Below are positions 10,967-23,505 of a stretch of DNA of 64,000 bases, in pieces. The stretch spans positions 58,980-122,979 of the forward strand of contig VCJN01001874.1 of NCBI GenBank assembly GCA_006384855.1. Direction: 5' to 3'. The number at the start of each line of letters is the position of its first letter. Positions within the stretch are counted from its first letter, which is position 1. Origin of the DNA: Tetraselmis striata. Taxonomy: Eukaryota > Chlorophyta > Chlorodendrophyceae > Chlorodendrales > Chlorodendraceae. Position numbers and translations under genes: made by a program. The notes under the pieces were generated by a model. It saw only the letters and a program-made list of their open reading frames with translations, did no database searches and was not told the origin of the DNA.

Positions 10967-12370
10967 CTTGGCGCATTCTTCTATGATACCGCAAGGATTG
11001 GTATAAAATTTCGCTTGGCCTTCAGGATGCCGCGAGCTGGCATGTCTGGGACCCTGGGGATTTACTCCCAGTGCTAGCCCACATAGTACACCACAAGCAG
11101 TGTCAGCCTGTCTCGGTTAGCTGTTTTGGCAACGTGGCTGGGACAGACCAGGAGGCGGATGGACATAATGGCGTGAAGTGCGCACTCTCCTGAGCAGCGA
11201 TGGTGCACGCCCAGGTGCTGTCCCACAACAGGATTTGGAAAATTTGTCTCGCGGCTTGGAAAATTTGCAGATTTTCCAGGCAAGAGAGTGCGAACATGCC
11301 ACGAACCCTCAGGGCTGTGATGAGAGGTCAAAGATTTGTAGTCACAATGGATCGCATTCAGGCATCACTCCAATGCAGAAATCAACCTGTGCCAACAACC
11401 AGAAGGGGATTGAAGGACATAAACTTGTACTCGCGCTGTTTCTCATTGCAATGTATGCAGCGCTAGGCCCATCCTTGCCTGGGACATTGGCCAGCCAACC
11501 CGCTGCATGATTATTGCTCTCACACGTGACACTGAACCAGCAGGCTAGGTGAGGGGGGGTACGCGCTATGTCCGGCAGTGTGCCACTGTAGCTGTGAAGT
11601 AGAGACCTTCGCCAGTCTAGAAGCAACGTACTATCTGTAACATGCTATCTTGGAGGCCATTTGCAAATAATGCCCCTGTGGCCCTACTGTACCTGCCTGG
11701 ATTGCATGGCTTATGGATCATGGCCAGGTGAATAGTAGGTGTTCACAGTTGAACACTTTGCAGAGATGCAACAGCTGTATTCCATACGTGATTGCTCTTC
11801 TGTACTTGCATGATTTGGCTGCAATAGATACCCTTAACCACGCTTGCTTCACTACTGTGCTTTATCGTTTTTGACACACCCGTGCGAACGGAAGAAACTA
11901 TGATTGCTGCTTTACTATGTGCGCAGGTGCGTGCTAGTGCCAGCATTATATATGTAATAAGTGCTAGCATGTGATATGTGATAGATGCTAGATGACAATA
12001 TAAAGGTAATAAGTGCTGCATGACGATATTACCCGTACAACTGGCTGTAACGGAGAGAAACCATCTCGCTAACAGTCCTTAAGAGCGCACGATCTAATCA
12101 CACCGTTTACAAGCAAAAAGCAAAATATTAAATACAAATAGCAAATTAAAATATTAAATCCTTAATTGTTTATCATTGTATGTGTTTTTTCTCGCGCGCG
12201 TCTCGTGCCGCCCAGAATTATTTAGTTAGTCGTATGGAGTCATTCTTCATATCATCGTCGCCACCTACGAGCAGTATTACACACCACTTATTTCCCGGTA
12301 GCCAGGGGTACCCGTAAGCAGTCGCTACTATAATCTTACTCGTGCCACCGTGCAGCACGCACGAATTATT
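10967..12370. other. Intergenic; no gene recognised
   Basis: Short ORFs only. Near 11228-11282 the words TTGGAAAATTTG and TTGGAAAATTTGCAG form a close direct repeat. AT-rich sequence at 11940-12180 shows diverged repeats of TAAGTGCTAGCATG-like words. Nothing resembles a conserved protein. Confidence 0.55.
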
Positions 12371-13500
12371 TTATATATGTGTACATGTATATATAATTAG
12401 CACAGTCGTGGGGAGCAGGGTGGGTGCTTGGGCGGCGCTGGGACCTTCGGTGTCCCCTCCATGATGTCCGCTACGCGATCGGGGTTGTTGGTGCGCGGGA
12501 CTGTGTGTTTGATTCTGTCTGTTAGGTTGGAAATGAGAGTTTCTATGTTGGGCGGGGGAGGACAAGTCGGCCACATGTTTGTTGCGCGTCCGTCGACAAT
12601 ACGAGCAAGCGACCGCCGCTCAGGACTTGTGGCTCATTGAGGAGGATTTTCAAGCGTGCTGTTTTGTCGGTCTTTTTTAAGACCGGCTAGTGAGTAGTAT
12701 GTATAGGGGCTTGCCTGCCATGTGGGCGTTGCTGAGGTGATGTCCGCATCTCCCGCATGTGAGGGACGGCTGGCGTTACGTCTAAGTCGGCTTCGGTGTG
12801 TTCCTCACATGAATTCCAGCCTATGAATTCTTTCCGAGGTGGTGATGTCCGAGGGAGAGATGATGTCCGGCGTTGCACTTGTGGTCAACGTTTGGTATGA
12901 GGTGGGAGTGTAGGGTTTCGTCGGAGGCGTCGCAGCCCACAATAGCGTTGGCGTGTTTCCATAGGGCGGTTTTCAGGTTGTGGGGGGTGTGACTGGTGGT
13001 CGGCGCGCCTTGGAATGGGGTCAGGCACACGGTTCGGGAGTCGTGCCTATGGTTACGGTAGTGTCTAGTGGCATTGCGCCGTTGGCTACTTCGCCGGCGG
13101 TGGTGTTGGCTTGTTCGTTGCCTTCGACCCCAATATGGGCCTTGATTTTATGGAGGATGGTTCGGAGTCCAACATATGACGTATCCGCTCGGTGCTTGAG
13201 TACCGTTTACAGTGTGTTCGAGTAGTATGTTTTGAGCGCGGCGTCGTAAGGTGACCGGGCGGTAGATCATGTAATCTATGAGGTGAAGGGAGACAACGCT
13301 TTCTGAGAGGATGTGCTCCGGAAGCTCAGACTCAAGTGCCACCGAGAGGGCGGCCAGTTCGGCTCTGGTGATGGTGCGGCAAATTTCGTCTGCGTCCACT
13401 CCCACTGCGATGGGTCTATTGCCCCGCGTGTAAACCCCGGCGTCGTACCTACGTGCACATGCACGACACGGCTACACCGCATCGTACGAAATGCACGCCG
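12371..13500 (-). pseudogene. Decayed LINE-type retrotransposon C-terminus with RNase H
   Basis: Minus-strand translation of 13148-13405 reads like an RNase H domain: RTITRAELAALSVALESELP, then SLHLIDYMIYRPVTLRR. It continues in another frame with HKIKAHIGVEGNEQAN near 13085-13150, the usual H-x-GV-x-GNE-x-A motif. Further downstream (12821-13030) a frame with NLKTALWKHANAIVG resembles the region after RNase H in algal LINE-like polyproteins. The four acidic positions appear mostly lost: no TDGS-type start, Glu in place of the third Asp, Asn after GNE-x-A. Frames shift several times. I read it as a dead copy. No reverse transcriptase could be recognised upstream. Confidence 0.6.
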
Positions 13501-14990
13501 AGGAGCCGCGCGTTTAGGAAAGCCCGTTTCGAACATGCATCAAAGCTCGTTCTCTCCGGGGCCAGCAATCATAGGATTGCAATAAGGGCAGGGTATCCTA
13601 TTACAGCGGGGCACATGTGGGTCCACATGTGTATGTGCACATGTACGTGGGTCTCGCCATGTTCGCCGCAGGGGGAGTTGACCCATGTGCGACATTGGCA
13701 TCTTTTGCCGGCTCAGAGGCATCATACATTGGCCGCGCGTACCATTTACCGGCTTTGTGTGTGTGTGAGGGGGGGGGGGGGGGCTTTAGAACACTTCGTT
13801 CCAAAACCATGTAACTGGATTGGGTAAACCGTACGCAAATCATCGGCGGTGCCTAGACGATTTCTGTCATATAAACGAAGTTGTAGATCAATTGCAAGAA
13901 CGAGGAAAAGGGCCTCATCAATCCTGGCTTGCGGTTTTACCGATGCCTTGCTGACATGCATGCTTTTAAAGTATCGACGGTTGTGGATTTTTTAGCGCAG
14001 GCGAATGCTCTCCTTGTGGGCAGAAGGGGAGGGAGGCGTTACTGTGGAGTCTTTGGACGTTTTTAGTTGTTGCCTACTCTTTGTCGAATACATTGGTTCA
14101 CCGCCCAACCTAATCACATGGCTGACTGCAGGGGTTGCCGCAGAACTTGGTACGCAGTCCCAACAACATTCAGGCTACTCAATCTTCACAGTTCGCCGTG
14201 CGGGAATAAGGCGCTGCATGCAACGGGCGGCGCGGAGCATGAGCTGGTGGCCGCAGCTCCTCGCCATTAAACTTAAAGTTCTTGTAGGGGCGGCGGTTCC
14301 ATACCGTCGAATATGTTCGCATTTCATCCATACATTTCCATGGTTGTTGAAGTCACGCAAGGGCAGCCACGCATGCTTCCACGCGTGGCTGACAGTCCGT
14401 CGCGCAACTCACTCTTAGAACTCACCCCAGATTTTCTTGGCGATTCGCGGGGTCGAGAAGGTTGCGGTTCCCGTCGGCTGCCTTATTCCGGATGCGCGCC
14501 CACATCTCGGGTGGTAGTCCCCACGCGGAAGCAGGACGCTCCATCCGGGTTTCTGCTGTCTAACTCCGTCCGCATGGAGCGTTCACCTCGGCGGTGCGGG
14601 GCACTTTGGGTTGTGATTAAGCCATACACTATCCGCAGCATTAACAATTTCATAATTTGTGCTGTGCCGGCTCTGATCTGCCCGCACCTTTCCCCGGAAA
14701 TTACTCCGTAAAAACTGCGTACCCAGTAACAGCTAGTAATATAGCGCGCGAGCGCGAGCGCAATTCAGGAGCCAAGAAAGTCGCCCCTACTTCGTGGTGG
14801 CCCGCATGATTGTTAAAAAGTGCAAAAACTAGTCGCTAAGAAACATTAGCGAGGTGTGATTACAATCAAATTGGTATCATCAGTCGGGTCTACGCTTGAC
14901 GCAAGTGCATCAAGGTTTCCAGAAGTGTTTGGTCCGATTCAAAGACCCCGGCTCGAGACATATCATTGTCGGATGACGACATCTCGTTGA
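13501..14990. other. Repeat-derived DNA, no intact gene
   Basis: It contains a 15-base G tract (13769-13783) beside a GT repeat, and short ORFs on both strands that do not match a family I know. It may be the body of the LINE whose RNase H lies at 13.1-13.4 kb, but no RT motif was found in any minus-strand frame. Confidence 0.4.
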
Positions 14991-14999
14991 CACCCGACG

Positions 15000-17900
15000 G
15001 CAATTGGCTCGTCTTCTTCGGTGTCCGAATGCCGATGGGGGGTCGGAGGGCTCTTGCCATGTGCTCTACAACGCCTCCGGGTGTACCCGGCGGAGTTTGA
15101 GGGTGGGTGCCCGCGCCCCCAGGAACGAGTCTGCAGAGAATGCGGGGGATCTTGCCCGTTTTCTTGTCGAAGCTTATGCAACCAAAGGGACAATAACATG
15201 ATGCTTTCGTGGCCGACCGGGGCCACGTTTGGCCACCCGATCGCTCGGTGCCGGGGTCCGCGTAGCAAGATCATCAATGGGCTCGAGGCAGCGAGGGAAA
15301 TCATGATTGCGCTCGAGGGCCGCGCGTTCTCGTCCACGGCCACGGCCACGCGAACACTGACAGGTCAACCTTCGAGTGTGTCACCATGAGCGCGGGCACG
15401 CTTGCTGGGGCGGTCAGTTCCATATTGCCGGCAGCCTCACGGCTTTCCGCCACCGGTAGGTGCCGGGAAGTTCCCCTCTGACCGCGGAGGAGATCCGCGC
15501 ATGCGAATCGCTCGTGTCGTGCTCGCGACGTCGCCGTCTCCCGCTAGGAGGTCTACGCTCAGCGTGAACAACCTCCACCTCGACGCCGTTGTGCAAGGGT
15601 ACAACCGCAACGCACGGCCACCACGGCTACGTACGGCTCCTGCCACGACCTCTGCCCCTGCCACGGCCGGAGTAGTGCCACGGCCTCTGTGAGGCGCGGC
15701 GGTCTCGCGGAGTTGGCCATCGTCACTGAAGCAATCGGGCCGATTTTGCCGGTTTCGACGCCCATGTCCTTGGGAGCGCAAGAACACACGCCTACTCCTC
15801 CGGCTGCGGGATCACAACAGCAGCCGCGTGCGAGGGCCTGCCTGTAGCGCGAGGCACGGCGATCTGTGCAGTCCCCCGTTGTACCTGCGAGACACCTATG
15901 TGGCGTGTAGGTCCCGCCAAAGGTGCATGTGCCCGCACTGTCTTTTCTCGGCGAAGGCCCCCCAAGCACATCGCACACCCGCTATTACCGCCTCAATTCG
16001 GACTTGGTTCATAGAAGCGCAATGCTCCTTCACGGTATTTAGTGTACGGCATCGAGGAGGCACACGACCCTCCAAACTGTCTGTGTGATGGAATTCGATG
16101 CGGGCAATAGTAACGTTCTCTTCCGGACGACTGTCGGCGGTAACAAACCGTTCCCCTTTCGACAACATGTAAAGTCGAGAGCTCCGATCTTCGGGGTCCG
16201 CGTAGTTCATGGCTGCGCGTGTTTTTACTCCGCAAGCTCCAAAGCGAGCCCAGAATAAAACTCGGCCCCTGTGCCTTTGAAGGCTTCACTCTGATGCTCC
16301 AAAAGCGTGGGGAATGCCTTTTCGAGCACATTGTCAGTGGGCCGTCGGCGCTTCTACATGTCTTCATATTCCTTTGTCCATCTATGCGAGCTCTCTTGGG
16401 AGTTGGTGTGGGACGGGCAACCCCCCCAACCCCCAGTTGTAGTGCAGTGCTAGTCGTGTTTGTCACTGAGGTAGTAATCGTCGTCCATGAAGCCCGCTGC
16501 ACGCGCCTCTTCAAAGCGGCGCCACTTCTCCTCGAGCACGACCGCCACGGCCTGCGCTTGATTGAGAGCCATGCAAGCGTGAATAGTGTCGATGCTTTCC
16601 GCGCAAGCATCCAATACCTAGAGTTCCGTTTGTGGATATCTAGCAACTTCTCAACGACCCCGTCCCGGTGCACGGTCTGTCCCCTGGATAAGAACTCCCG
16701 TTTCAAGCTAACGTAGCAACTAACCAACTGTCAAGGGCACATAAACGTAGCATGAGAAAACCAGCCTAGTTATCCGGCCCGGCCCAGCCACAATCGAGAA
16801 TCGGCAATCGACAAGTAGTTTGGGCACAACTTGCAGTACCTTAGCATTTGGGAACGCAGTAGCTAGAGCTGCCCTCACGCCGCTCTCCATGTCGCTGATA
16901 ACCGCATGGGGCTCCAAGGGCAATCCGAATAAGTCGGCACAAGTATTCTTCATGCCGGAGAATACGGCCTAGACAGTTGCTGCACTCGCCGACTTAGCGA
17001 AGCAAAAAGCGATGGGCACGAAAGAGTTCACGAGGTTGTGTGGGGGGTGATCGGACTTCGCGATTGTTGTTGTTCCGATGGTCAGTAACACCCACTTGCT
17101 CAAGCTTATCGTGTGGGTGCTATCCGTCATCGGATGCACCGGCAAGCCCGACACTATTGCCTTCCGAAGATTCCGAAGAAGATCAGGACTTGAAAGCTTG
17201 TGGGTGGACCCCACCACGGAGAACACGCAGACTCGTAGGCTCGACGTCAGCTAGGTAGTCAACCTTTGGCATCATGTGGGAATCCGCCCACTCTTGCAAG
17301 TCGTGGAAGCTCGACAGCTCCAACAGCCTGTCCCCATTGCTGTGACATTTCCCTCTATCTTCTTCAAACGACGAACCCTCTTATTCACTTCCTCTCTCGA
17401 GCCGGGCGGGACTTCTGCATCCCGCAATTTGCGCTCAATATCGGATACATGTTGTATGGCCTTAACGGGCGTCGACCCCCTTATTGTGAAGGCGGAGAGG
17501 CATAAGGGTCTTCATGAGGCCCCGCGGTACACCCTTGTACTGGATGAAGGGCACGGAGGCGCCGGAGTGCTCGCTCGATGCCGTTTTGCTGAATTCCCCA
17601 CATCCGCGACTCGTCGTCGCGTTGCATGCGAGCACGGGCGGGGCATCCGACATGCGTGTAAGAACTTGCCACAACCGGTGTGTCAACCATGGAATCAACA
17701 CGCCACTACTACGGTGCGCAATCCGTGCAAAGGCAAGCTTACAAGCTCCCACCTTGTATGCCTTCCCAGTGTATAGATACCGCCACTTAACGCGGGCGCC
17801 ACGTCAAAATGTGACATTACGTCTTGATAGCTCTCTAAGCTTGCCTCATCGTCCTGCACGGGATTTAGCCGGACATTTGCCGCATCCTCTGTGCTTTCGA

Positions 17901-18580
17901 ATTCGTACATTGATTCTAACGGCGTGTCCGGCTCATCGAAGCGGGGAGCCGGAACCGCACGTACGGCTTCCTCCGAGATGCGTTATATTTGTGAGACAAG
18001 CGGCCCGGTGAGGGAGCAGACGCTTGTTGGGCGCTCCCGCCATGTTGACCGGCACTGCCGGGTATGTTTGAAACGGGTGAAGGTCGTTCCGCTAAGGCTT
18101 GCGTTGTGGTTTGGGGAGGGGCATGGCTGGCGGGGCCGGCCGTTCTGCTCTGGACACCTACGTCCGCATCGATTTCATCTAACTAACTATTTATGATAAT
18201 TTGCATGTGATACCGCATCTCACTAACGCCAAGGAGTTTGCCGTGCATGTCCACGCACGACCCCGCCGCATGGAGAAATACGGTGGCTAGCTCCTCCAAT
18301 TCGCTCACCTCGCTCACCGTGCCGGATACCATGCTCCTATAGATAGGAGTCAACCATGGTGGCGAGAGGGCGGGGACCGGAAGACGGGTTGAGAGAAACA
18401 TGGGTATTGTTTGGCCGTCCCCTTGCTGGCGCACTGTAGTGGCGGCGCCGACCACCACACACGATACTGCATCACCAGTACTTTGTGTAATATCATGCTT
18501 GTTAACCATGTAGTCGTCGCCGAATAACGCCCAGAATGCCGGCTCGTAATCGGTGGCTGCCATTTACCGGTACCGAATAC
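15000..18580 (-). pseudogene. Degenerate Mutator-like element (MULE) transposase
   Basis: Read on the minus strand from 18.56 to 15.0 kb. The core at 17226-16720 reads PPHNLVNSFVPIAFCFAKSA, then (after a stop) MKNTCADLFGLPLEPHAVIS and DMESGVRAALATAFPNAKV. This matches the MULE transposase pattern in which a catalytic Asp follows the IAFAFAKSE-like strand and VISDME precedes the C/H motif. At 15.90-15.96 kb, CAWGAFAEKRQCGHMHLW resembles a SWIM zinc finger (CxC-n-CxH) whose second Cys has become Trp. At 15.18-15.24 kb, KRGPGRPRKHH is an AT-hook, as found at the C-terminus of MuDR-type proteins. At least four stops or frameshifts break the frame. Terminal inverted repeats were not identified. 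A domesticated gene is unlikely given the damage. Confidence 0.65.
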
Positions 18581-19312
18581 GAGCTCGCAAAACGCCCCAA
18601 AACGACTCGCAAACGGTACTCGTCCCACCTTTTTTCGCATTCGCCGCAGCAGCCCCTCTCGCCATGTTGCGGCATCAAGCTGCCCATGTACCCAATTCTG
18701 CGTCGTTGCATGCGGTAGACAACAACCTGCCGGCTCCCAGCATCCCAACATGCACATTGTTGTTGCATGAACACATGCACGACAGGGAGTTGCACCACTA
18801 TACAATATTGTGTACAACACTTTACATATTACATTTCCTACTAGCTACAACAACTTCTAGGAGGGAGGGGGGGTAATAGGGGAGGGGGGGGGGGGGGGGG
18901 GGGGGGGCTACCTAAACCCGGTCATTTTGCTGGCCTGCTTAAACATGGGGAATGTATAGGTGGTCCTGAGCACTGGAAATCCTGGGTCGCTATGGAAGTC
19001 CGCCATGGAACTCCAAATCCTGAAATTCCTTAAGGAATTCCTGGCGCCCACCTCCGAAAATCACCCGCTTATGATTCCACGGGCGGTAATCCTCAGCACT
19101 GGTAGCGACTGCTAAATGGTACCCAGGGCAGGTATCTGGTGTGAAGTCCAACAAAGGCGCAAGTAACAAAACCACCCCTAAAAGCAGTTATCCTTAGTAC
19201 TACAAGAGCAACACGGCACGCCACCTGAACGCGGCGGCCTGCATCCCGCACGAGGAGGGATGGGTAGTGGCGGTCTAAATACGGTATACTGTACTACTTT
19301 AAATCCTAACTA
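18581..19312. other. Repeat-rich spacer with poly-G tract
   Basis: Minus-strand fragments at 18502-18820 may be the N-terminal edge of the MULE. A G24 tract lies at 18884-18907. The 18970-19160 stretch has palindromic words (AATTCCTTAAGGAATTCC). No gene recognised. Confidence 0.5.
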
Positions 19313-19451
19313 AAGGATTAGCGGGACTCGGGATTTTCAGGCTTAAGTATCTCTTTTGCTGGCAACCTCTCATAATTGCTCTTAGTTCTCTTTGTAGTGC
19401 GTTTTTGTGAAAGCCCCGATGTAAATATATTGTAAGGATTAGCGGGACTCG
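19313..19451 (-). mobile_element. 103-bp insertion between 18-bp direct repeats (member of a dispersed family)
   Basis: AAGGATTAGCGGGACTCG occurs at 19313-19330 and exactly again at 19434-19451. The 103 bases between them (19331-19433) are, in reverse complement, about 80 percent like 34184-34290 and 55979-56085. Shared words are GGGCTTTCACAAA, CGCACTACAAA and GGTTGCCAGCAAAAGAGA. This looks like a short insertion with an 18-bp target-site duplication. The inserted unit could be a SINE-like or other small non-autonomous element. Confidence 0.65.
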
Positions 19452-19862
19452 TTTTCCTCGTATGCACGCGCACGGCCCGGCGCCGCGCGCTGATGCGACG
19501 TTGATGAGCGAGCATGCAGGCGAAGCGGGCGGCACGGCTGGGTTCAGCGGGGTGCGGTAGTAGGCGGTGCTGTGGCATGCGGGGTTCGGTACGCAGCTTC
19601 TACCGGCGCATGTGCTCAAGCAACAACCACCCCCAGCCACGCGTTGCAGCTCACGCCTCCACAGCGCTTTCCTTTCCAAGCTAAAGCATGCTGTAGGAAG
19701 CTGACTATCAAGCACTGGGCGTTTGGTATGTAGTGCCGCAGTTTTGCGGTTGTGAAATAGTTCCACTGCGCGCGAACGTGCGGCGAGATTCTAAGCGCCG
19801 CGGCAGCCTTAAGGCACTGCCCTTTTCCAAAGCGATACCGACGCGTCCTTCTGGTCGAATTA

Positions 19863-21439
19863 ATGGCGCCATCTACACAGCAGATGATCACGGATGCCAT
19901 TCCAGGTACGGCAAAGCTGGCGGCGACTGGCACACTGGACTTCCCACTATGGGAAAAGACCCTGCCAGCGGGGCCAGCCAAGGTGAGCCGGCGTTCTTAC
20001 TCCATTGTCTGCCCTCCCTTCAGCCGACTCTCTCCTGTTCCCTCTGCAAGCAAATAATGTACAAGTCATTTATGTTTGTCTTCTCATGCCTCTGTGTATA
20101 TGCGAGGCTGGAACATGTTGATGCTTTGCCACACCCAACATCCTACGTGAGCTGCTAGAAAATGGCGCCTGTTTGAACCGTTGCCTTGCTTGATGTGGAC
20201 AGGCAAGGCAGGCGCGCTCTCAAGTTATAGACAAGTATTCGCCAGACTACCTGGGCAAGCACCCAACGCCAGTACGTGCATACCACTGCCATTGCTATGT
20301 ATGGATATCATGCTTCCTTAGGCCAGGCAGGCGAGCGTGGAATAGGGGATTGCTTACACCGGAATGGTTTCGCTGCACAGTACACAACTAGCAACTATGT
20401 GGAGCAGTCAAAATTCACTGGTCGTCATCAGACAGAACAGCTGAGCAACACACTGGATCCGACGACGTTCAAGCGGCGGACAGAAGCAGCAGACTGCAAG
20501 CTGCATAGCGCCAGCACCGTAAAGCACCCGCCTGCACAGCTGGGTGGCCCTGCAGTTGGGTCCATAACATTTACAAAGGTGTGACCGCCACGTCATTGAA
20601 CGGGTGATTGGCACCAGGCTCTTGAGGAAGCACTGTGACAAAAGGTGGGATCTTTGCTGTTATCGGTGCTAACCCCCTCCTCCCTCTCGATACCTCGAAG
20701 GCGGAGACCTCACAGGGCTGGAATATTAGCACGACTCAGTCATATAAAGACTTTGCGAAAGCGCAGGCAGAGTTCACAAAGGTATTGCAATGCGACATGC
20801 GGCTGATGCGGCTCGTCTTAAATCCGGCATGATCGTTGCTGCGATATATAAAGCGCTGATGGTTTTGTGCAGAAAGCCCAGGCAGCAACAATGAAGAAGA
20901 CCACAAAGCTTTTGACAACATACTCGACTCCTGCGGTAGGGCTATAACTTGAGCTGCGTATGCAGACCATCTTGTGCTCATAAAACAACTGATTATCTAC
21001 CAGAGGGCCGAAGGGTGTTTGCTTTTGCGTGCCAGGAACGCGAGACAAGGCGAATGGAGACAATGCGGGCATCGAAGAAGGAAGAGAAGGAATACCGGGA
21101 TCTTCTGGAGACTGCATATGGTGCGGAATCAGCTGCGGAGCTTATTAGGCTCTGTGGGACGCAAAAGAGGTATGTCTCTGCACTGTACTTTGTCGCTGGC
21201 AATCACGAGTCTCGGCACCTCTAACTTTTTGACACTTGACAGCATTGCAACCTCTGCACCCCGTGCTCTGTATTCTGCGTAGAAGTACCAGCCAGCCCTT
21301 GCGACCATGCAAGCCATCCAAGGCGGACCTGGAAGCATTGCGGGAGCTTGATGATTTTGAGCCGCCCGCACCAAGGATGCAAAGGTCCATGTCCGCAGTG
21401 TCCGAGTTTGTGGACGAGACGGCTGTGGAGGAATCTTGA
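19863..21439 (+). CDS. Unknown 7-exon protein, 269 aa
   Basis: Proposed exons: 19863-19982, 20203-20271, 20408-20578, 20716-20781, 20873-20935, 21006-21169, 21283-21439. All junctions keep frame and total 810 nt. The start ATGGCGCCATCT is the first in frame. The product is hydrophilic, with no signal peptide or membrane segment. It has an N-terminal part with PLWEKTLPAGPAK and KYSPDYLGKHPTP, and a central GWNISTTQSYKDFAKAQ segment. A Glu/Arg/Lys-rich helical stretch (ERETRRMETMRASKKEEKEY) is a probable short coiled coil. A Pro/Asp/Glu tail ends in ETAVEES. I do not recognise a family. Short Trp/Tyr motifs plus a coiled coil are common in algal ciliary microtubule-associated proteins, but that is only a guess. 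The exon 6 acceptor (CCAGAG|GGC) is the weakest join. Confidence 0.6.
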
Positions 21440-23505
21440 GAAGTCATGCAGTGAGGCGTACACACGTAAGCAGCAGCACGTAAAGCTGCCATGTGAACCA
21501 GGAATTATCATGTCATTGCTGCATATTGGGAGTCGCGTTTATGGCACTGGATGATAGGCTGCTTGGGCTTGTGTGGTTCATGTGGGAACATCGACCGTAC
21601 ATTCTTAGAGCCAGGCATGAACTGACTGATGAGACAGTGCAGTATCCGTGTTCCAGCGTTGCCGCTACATCTGCTGCTGCTGCTGCGGTCACCGGCACTG
21701 CACATGTGCCATTGTCCAGGACTTGCAGGAATGGTCCGGACTGTGAATGGACGGCAGGTTAGTAATGCAACAGCCTATGTCATACAGCATACCATATGCA
21801 GCATATGGTTGAAAATGTGAAGCATTTTCAAGAACAGGGCTTGCAAGTTATGGTGTGGCTTCAGCACATCCCGCAAATCTTACCTCAAGTGACTCCTTTG
21901 CAATTGTGTGTGGTACTCAGTAAGGGATAATCACATCATGATATGATGTTTCGTTTTTAATTGCACGTTAAACCATACCATACCACACACACGCACACGC
22001 ACAAACTGTCACGGTTACATAAATATACTGACATAATAATTCCTGGAACACAGTATTGATTTTGTACTGGTGCATGCAGTTGACGCTGGAAGGGCGAATA
22101 GATTGTACTGTTGTCGTTATGCGTCGTTCCAGCATTTTTACCAGCCATAATGAGGAGAAAATCTTTGTATAAGAGTGGCCAACAATGAGGCACAACCTGG
22201 CAGCATTATTCTAAAATACAAACTGACGGAGCTCAGTGTAGGAATGCTCAGACAAGCACTTAATAAGTTCCCGGTGATTGTAGCACGGGACTATAGTAGG
22301 TTCCTGTGACGTGATCAGCCAGTAGCGGCTATATCTCATTTTCCATTGGACGCCCCGACTATGATAGTCGTTACTATGGCCGCCTATCGCGACCTAACAT
22401 ATACCAGTATTGTCACGCAGACTTTCCGGGGCATCGAAGCGTCATCGTCGAAGATCGTATACTGTACTCGTGCATCAGTATGCACATACGGCAGTTGCTC
22501 AGCGGACCCAGCGCCGGATTCTAATTGCCGAAGACCTTGGCACAAAGTAGGACAGATTTTAGTTCCAGGTCACTGTATCCATCAGTCGGCGGCGAACAGC
22601 CTGTGCAGCGACGAGGGCCACCGAACTAAGTGACGAATACCTGGCATCCTGTCGGGTATTGCGGTCAATCCTGGCATTGCGGGTGCGGTCACGTTTCTCA
22701 GGCTGTTACAAACTTGCCAAGCTGCCAGTTTGCACCAGAAGGTCAGTACCTTTCAGTGCGCCGCCCCTTACGCCCCAGGAGCTTGATTTCTCCGGCGCGC
22801 CGCTGTTTGCGTACTCATATCGAAACCACCAAGTCTGAAAAAAAAATCAAAAGTCGCTGTATGTTAGCTGTCGTCGAGCCCCATCAGAGCTCTGGTGATT
22901 CTGCAGTGCTTGTGTACTGGTCCCCCCCCCCCCCCCCCCCCCCCCCGGCCGCCGCCTCCACCTCGTGCGCGCGCCCCGCTGCTGCTGCCGCCGCTCACCC
23001 CTCCGTCCGGCTGCTGAGAGTTGAGAAGAGAGTTGAGAAGTATCGTAACATACAGGAATCTGAACAAACCAGACGCCGGCCATCGTCCCGGTGATGCGTG
23101 GCCCCGTGTGAGACGGATCGCCTTCCAGCGCGCTGCGAATGCACAAAAAGTCGTAGAAATGGGATAGAAACAGTCTTGCACATATGGCTCGTAGGTTGGA
23201 TAGCACGTTCGAGAAGTACACCAAATTGACAGTATTCATCACCGCACTGTACAGAAATAGATAGCTGATGCTGTTTGACAGTCAGATTGCGTGCAAGGAT
23301 TACTCTATGAGGACCAATTATCCCACCCCATCGATCCGGCGCCTCCTCTCTGTTCCGCCATCCGACTGCTGTGCCAGTTGACGGCAACGGTCTAAATCTC
23401 CATCCGGGGAGACCGTAAAATAGGTTGTATGACTTTAACGTGCTCGCTGTCGTGGGACATTGGTGCAGAGTCGAAGACATCAGTGCTGACCTCTAGTTTA
23501 AGGGG
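21440..23505. other. Intergenic region upstream of the ABC transporter
   Basis: No gene recognised. There is a 25-base C tract at 22922-22946 followed by GC-rich sequence that ends about 500 bases before the transporter ATG. Short alternating CA/CG sequence lies near 21980-22005. The region between 22950 and 23505 probably holds the promoter and 5' UTR of the transporter, but no core element stands out. Confidence 0.5.
22922..22946 (+). repeat. Poly-C tract (25)
   Basis: Uninterrupted C25 in the 5' flank of the ABC transporter, about 560 bases before its start codon. It is one of about twenty such tracts in the window. Confidence 0.9.
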
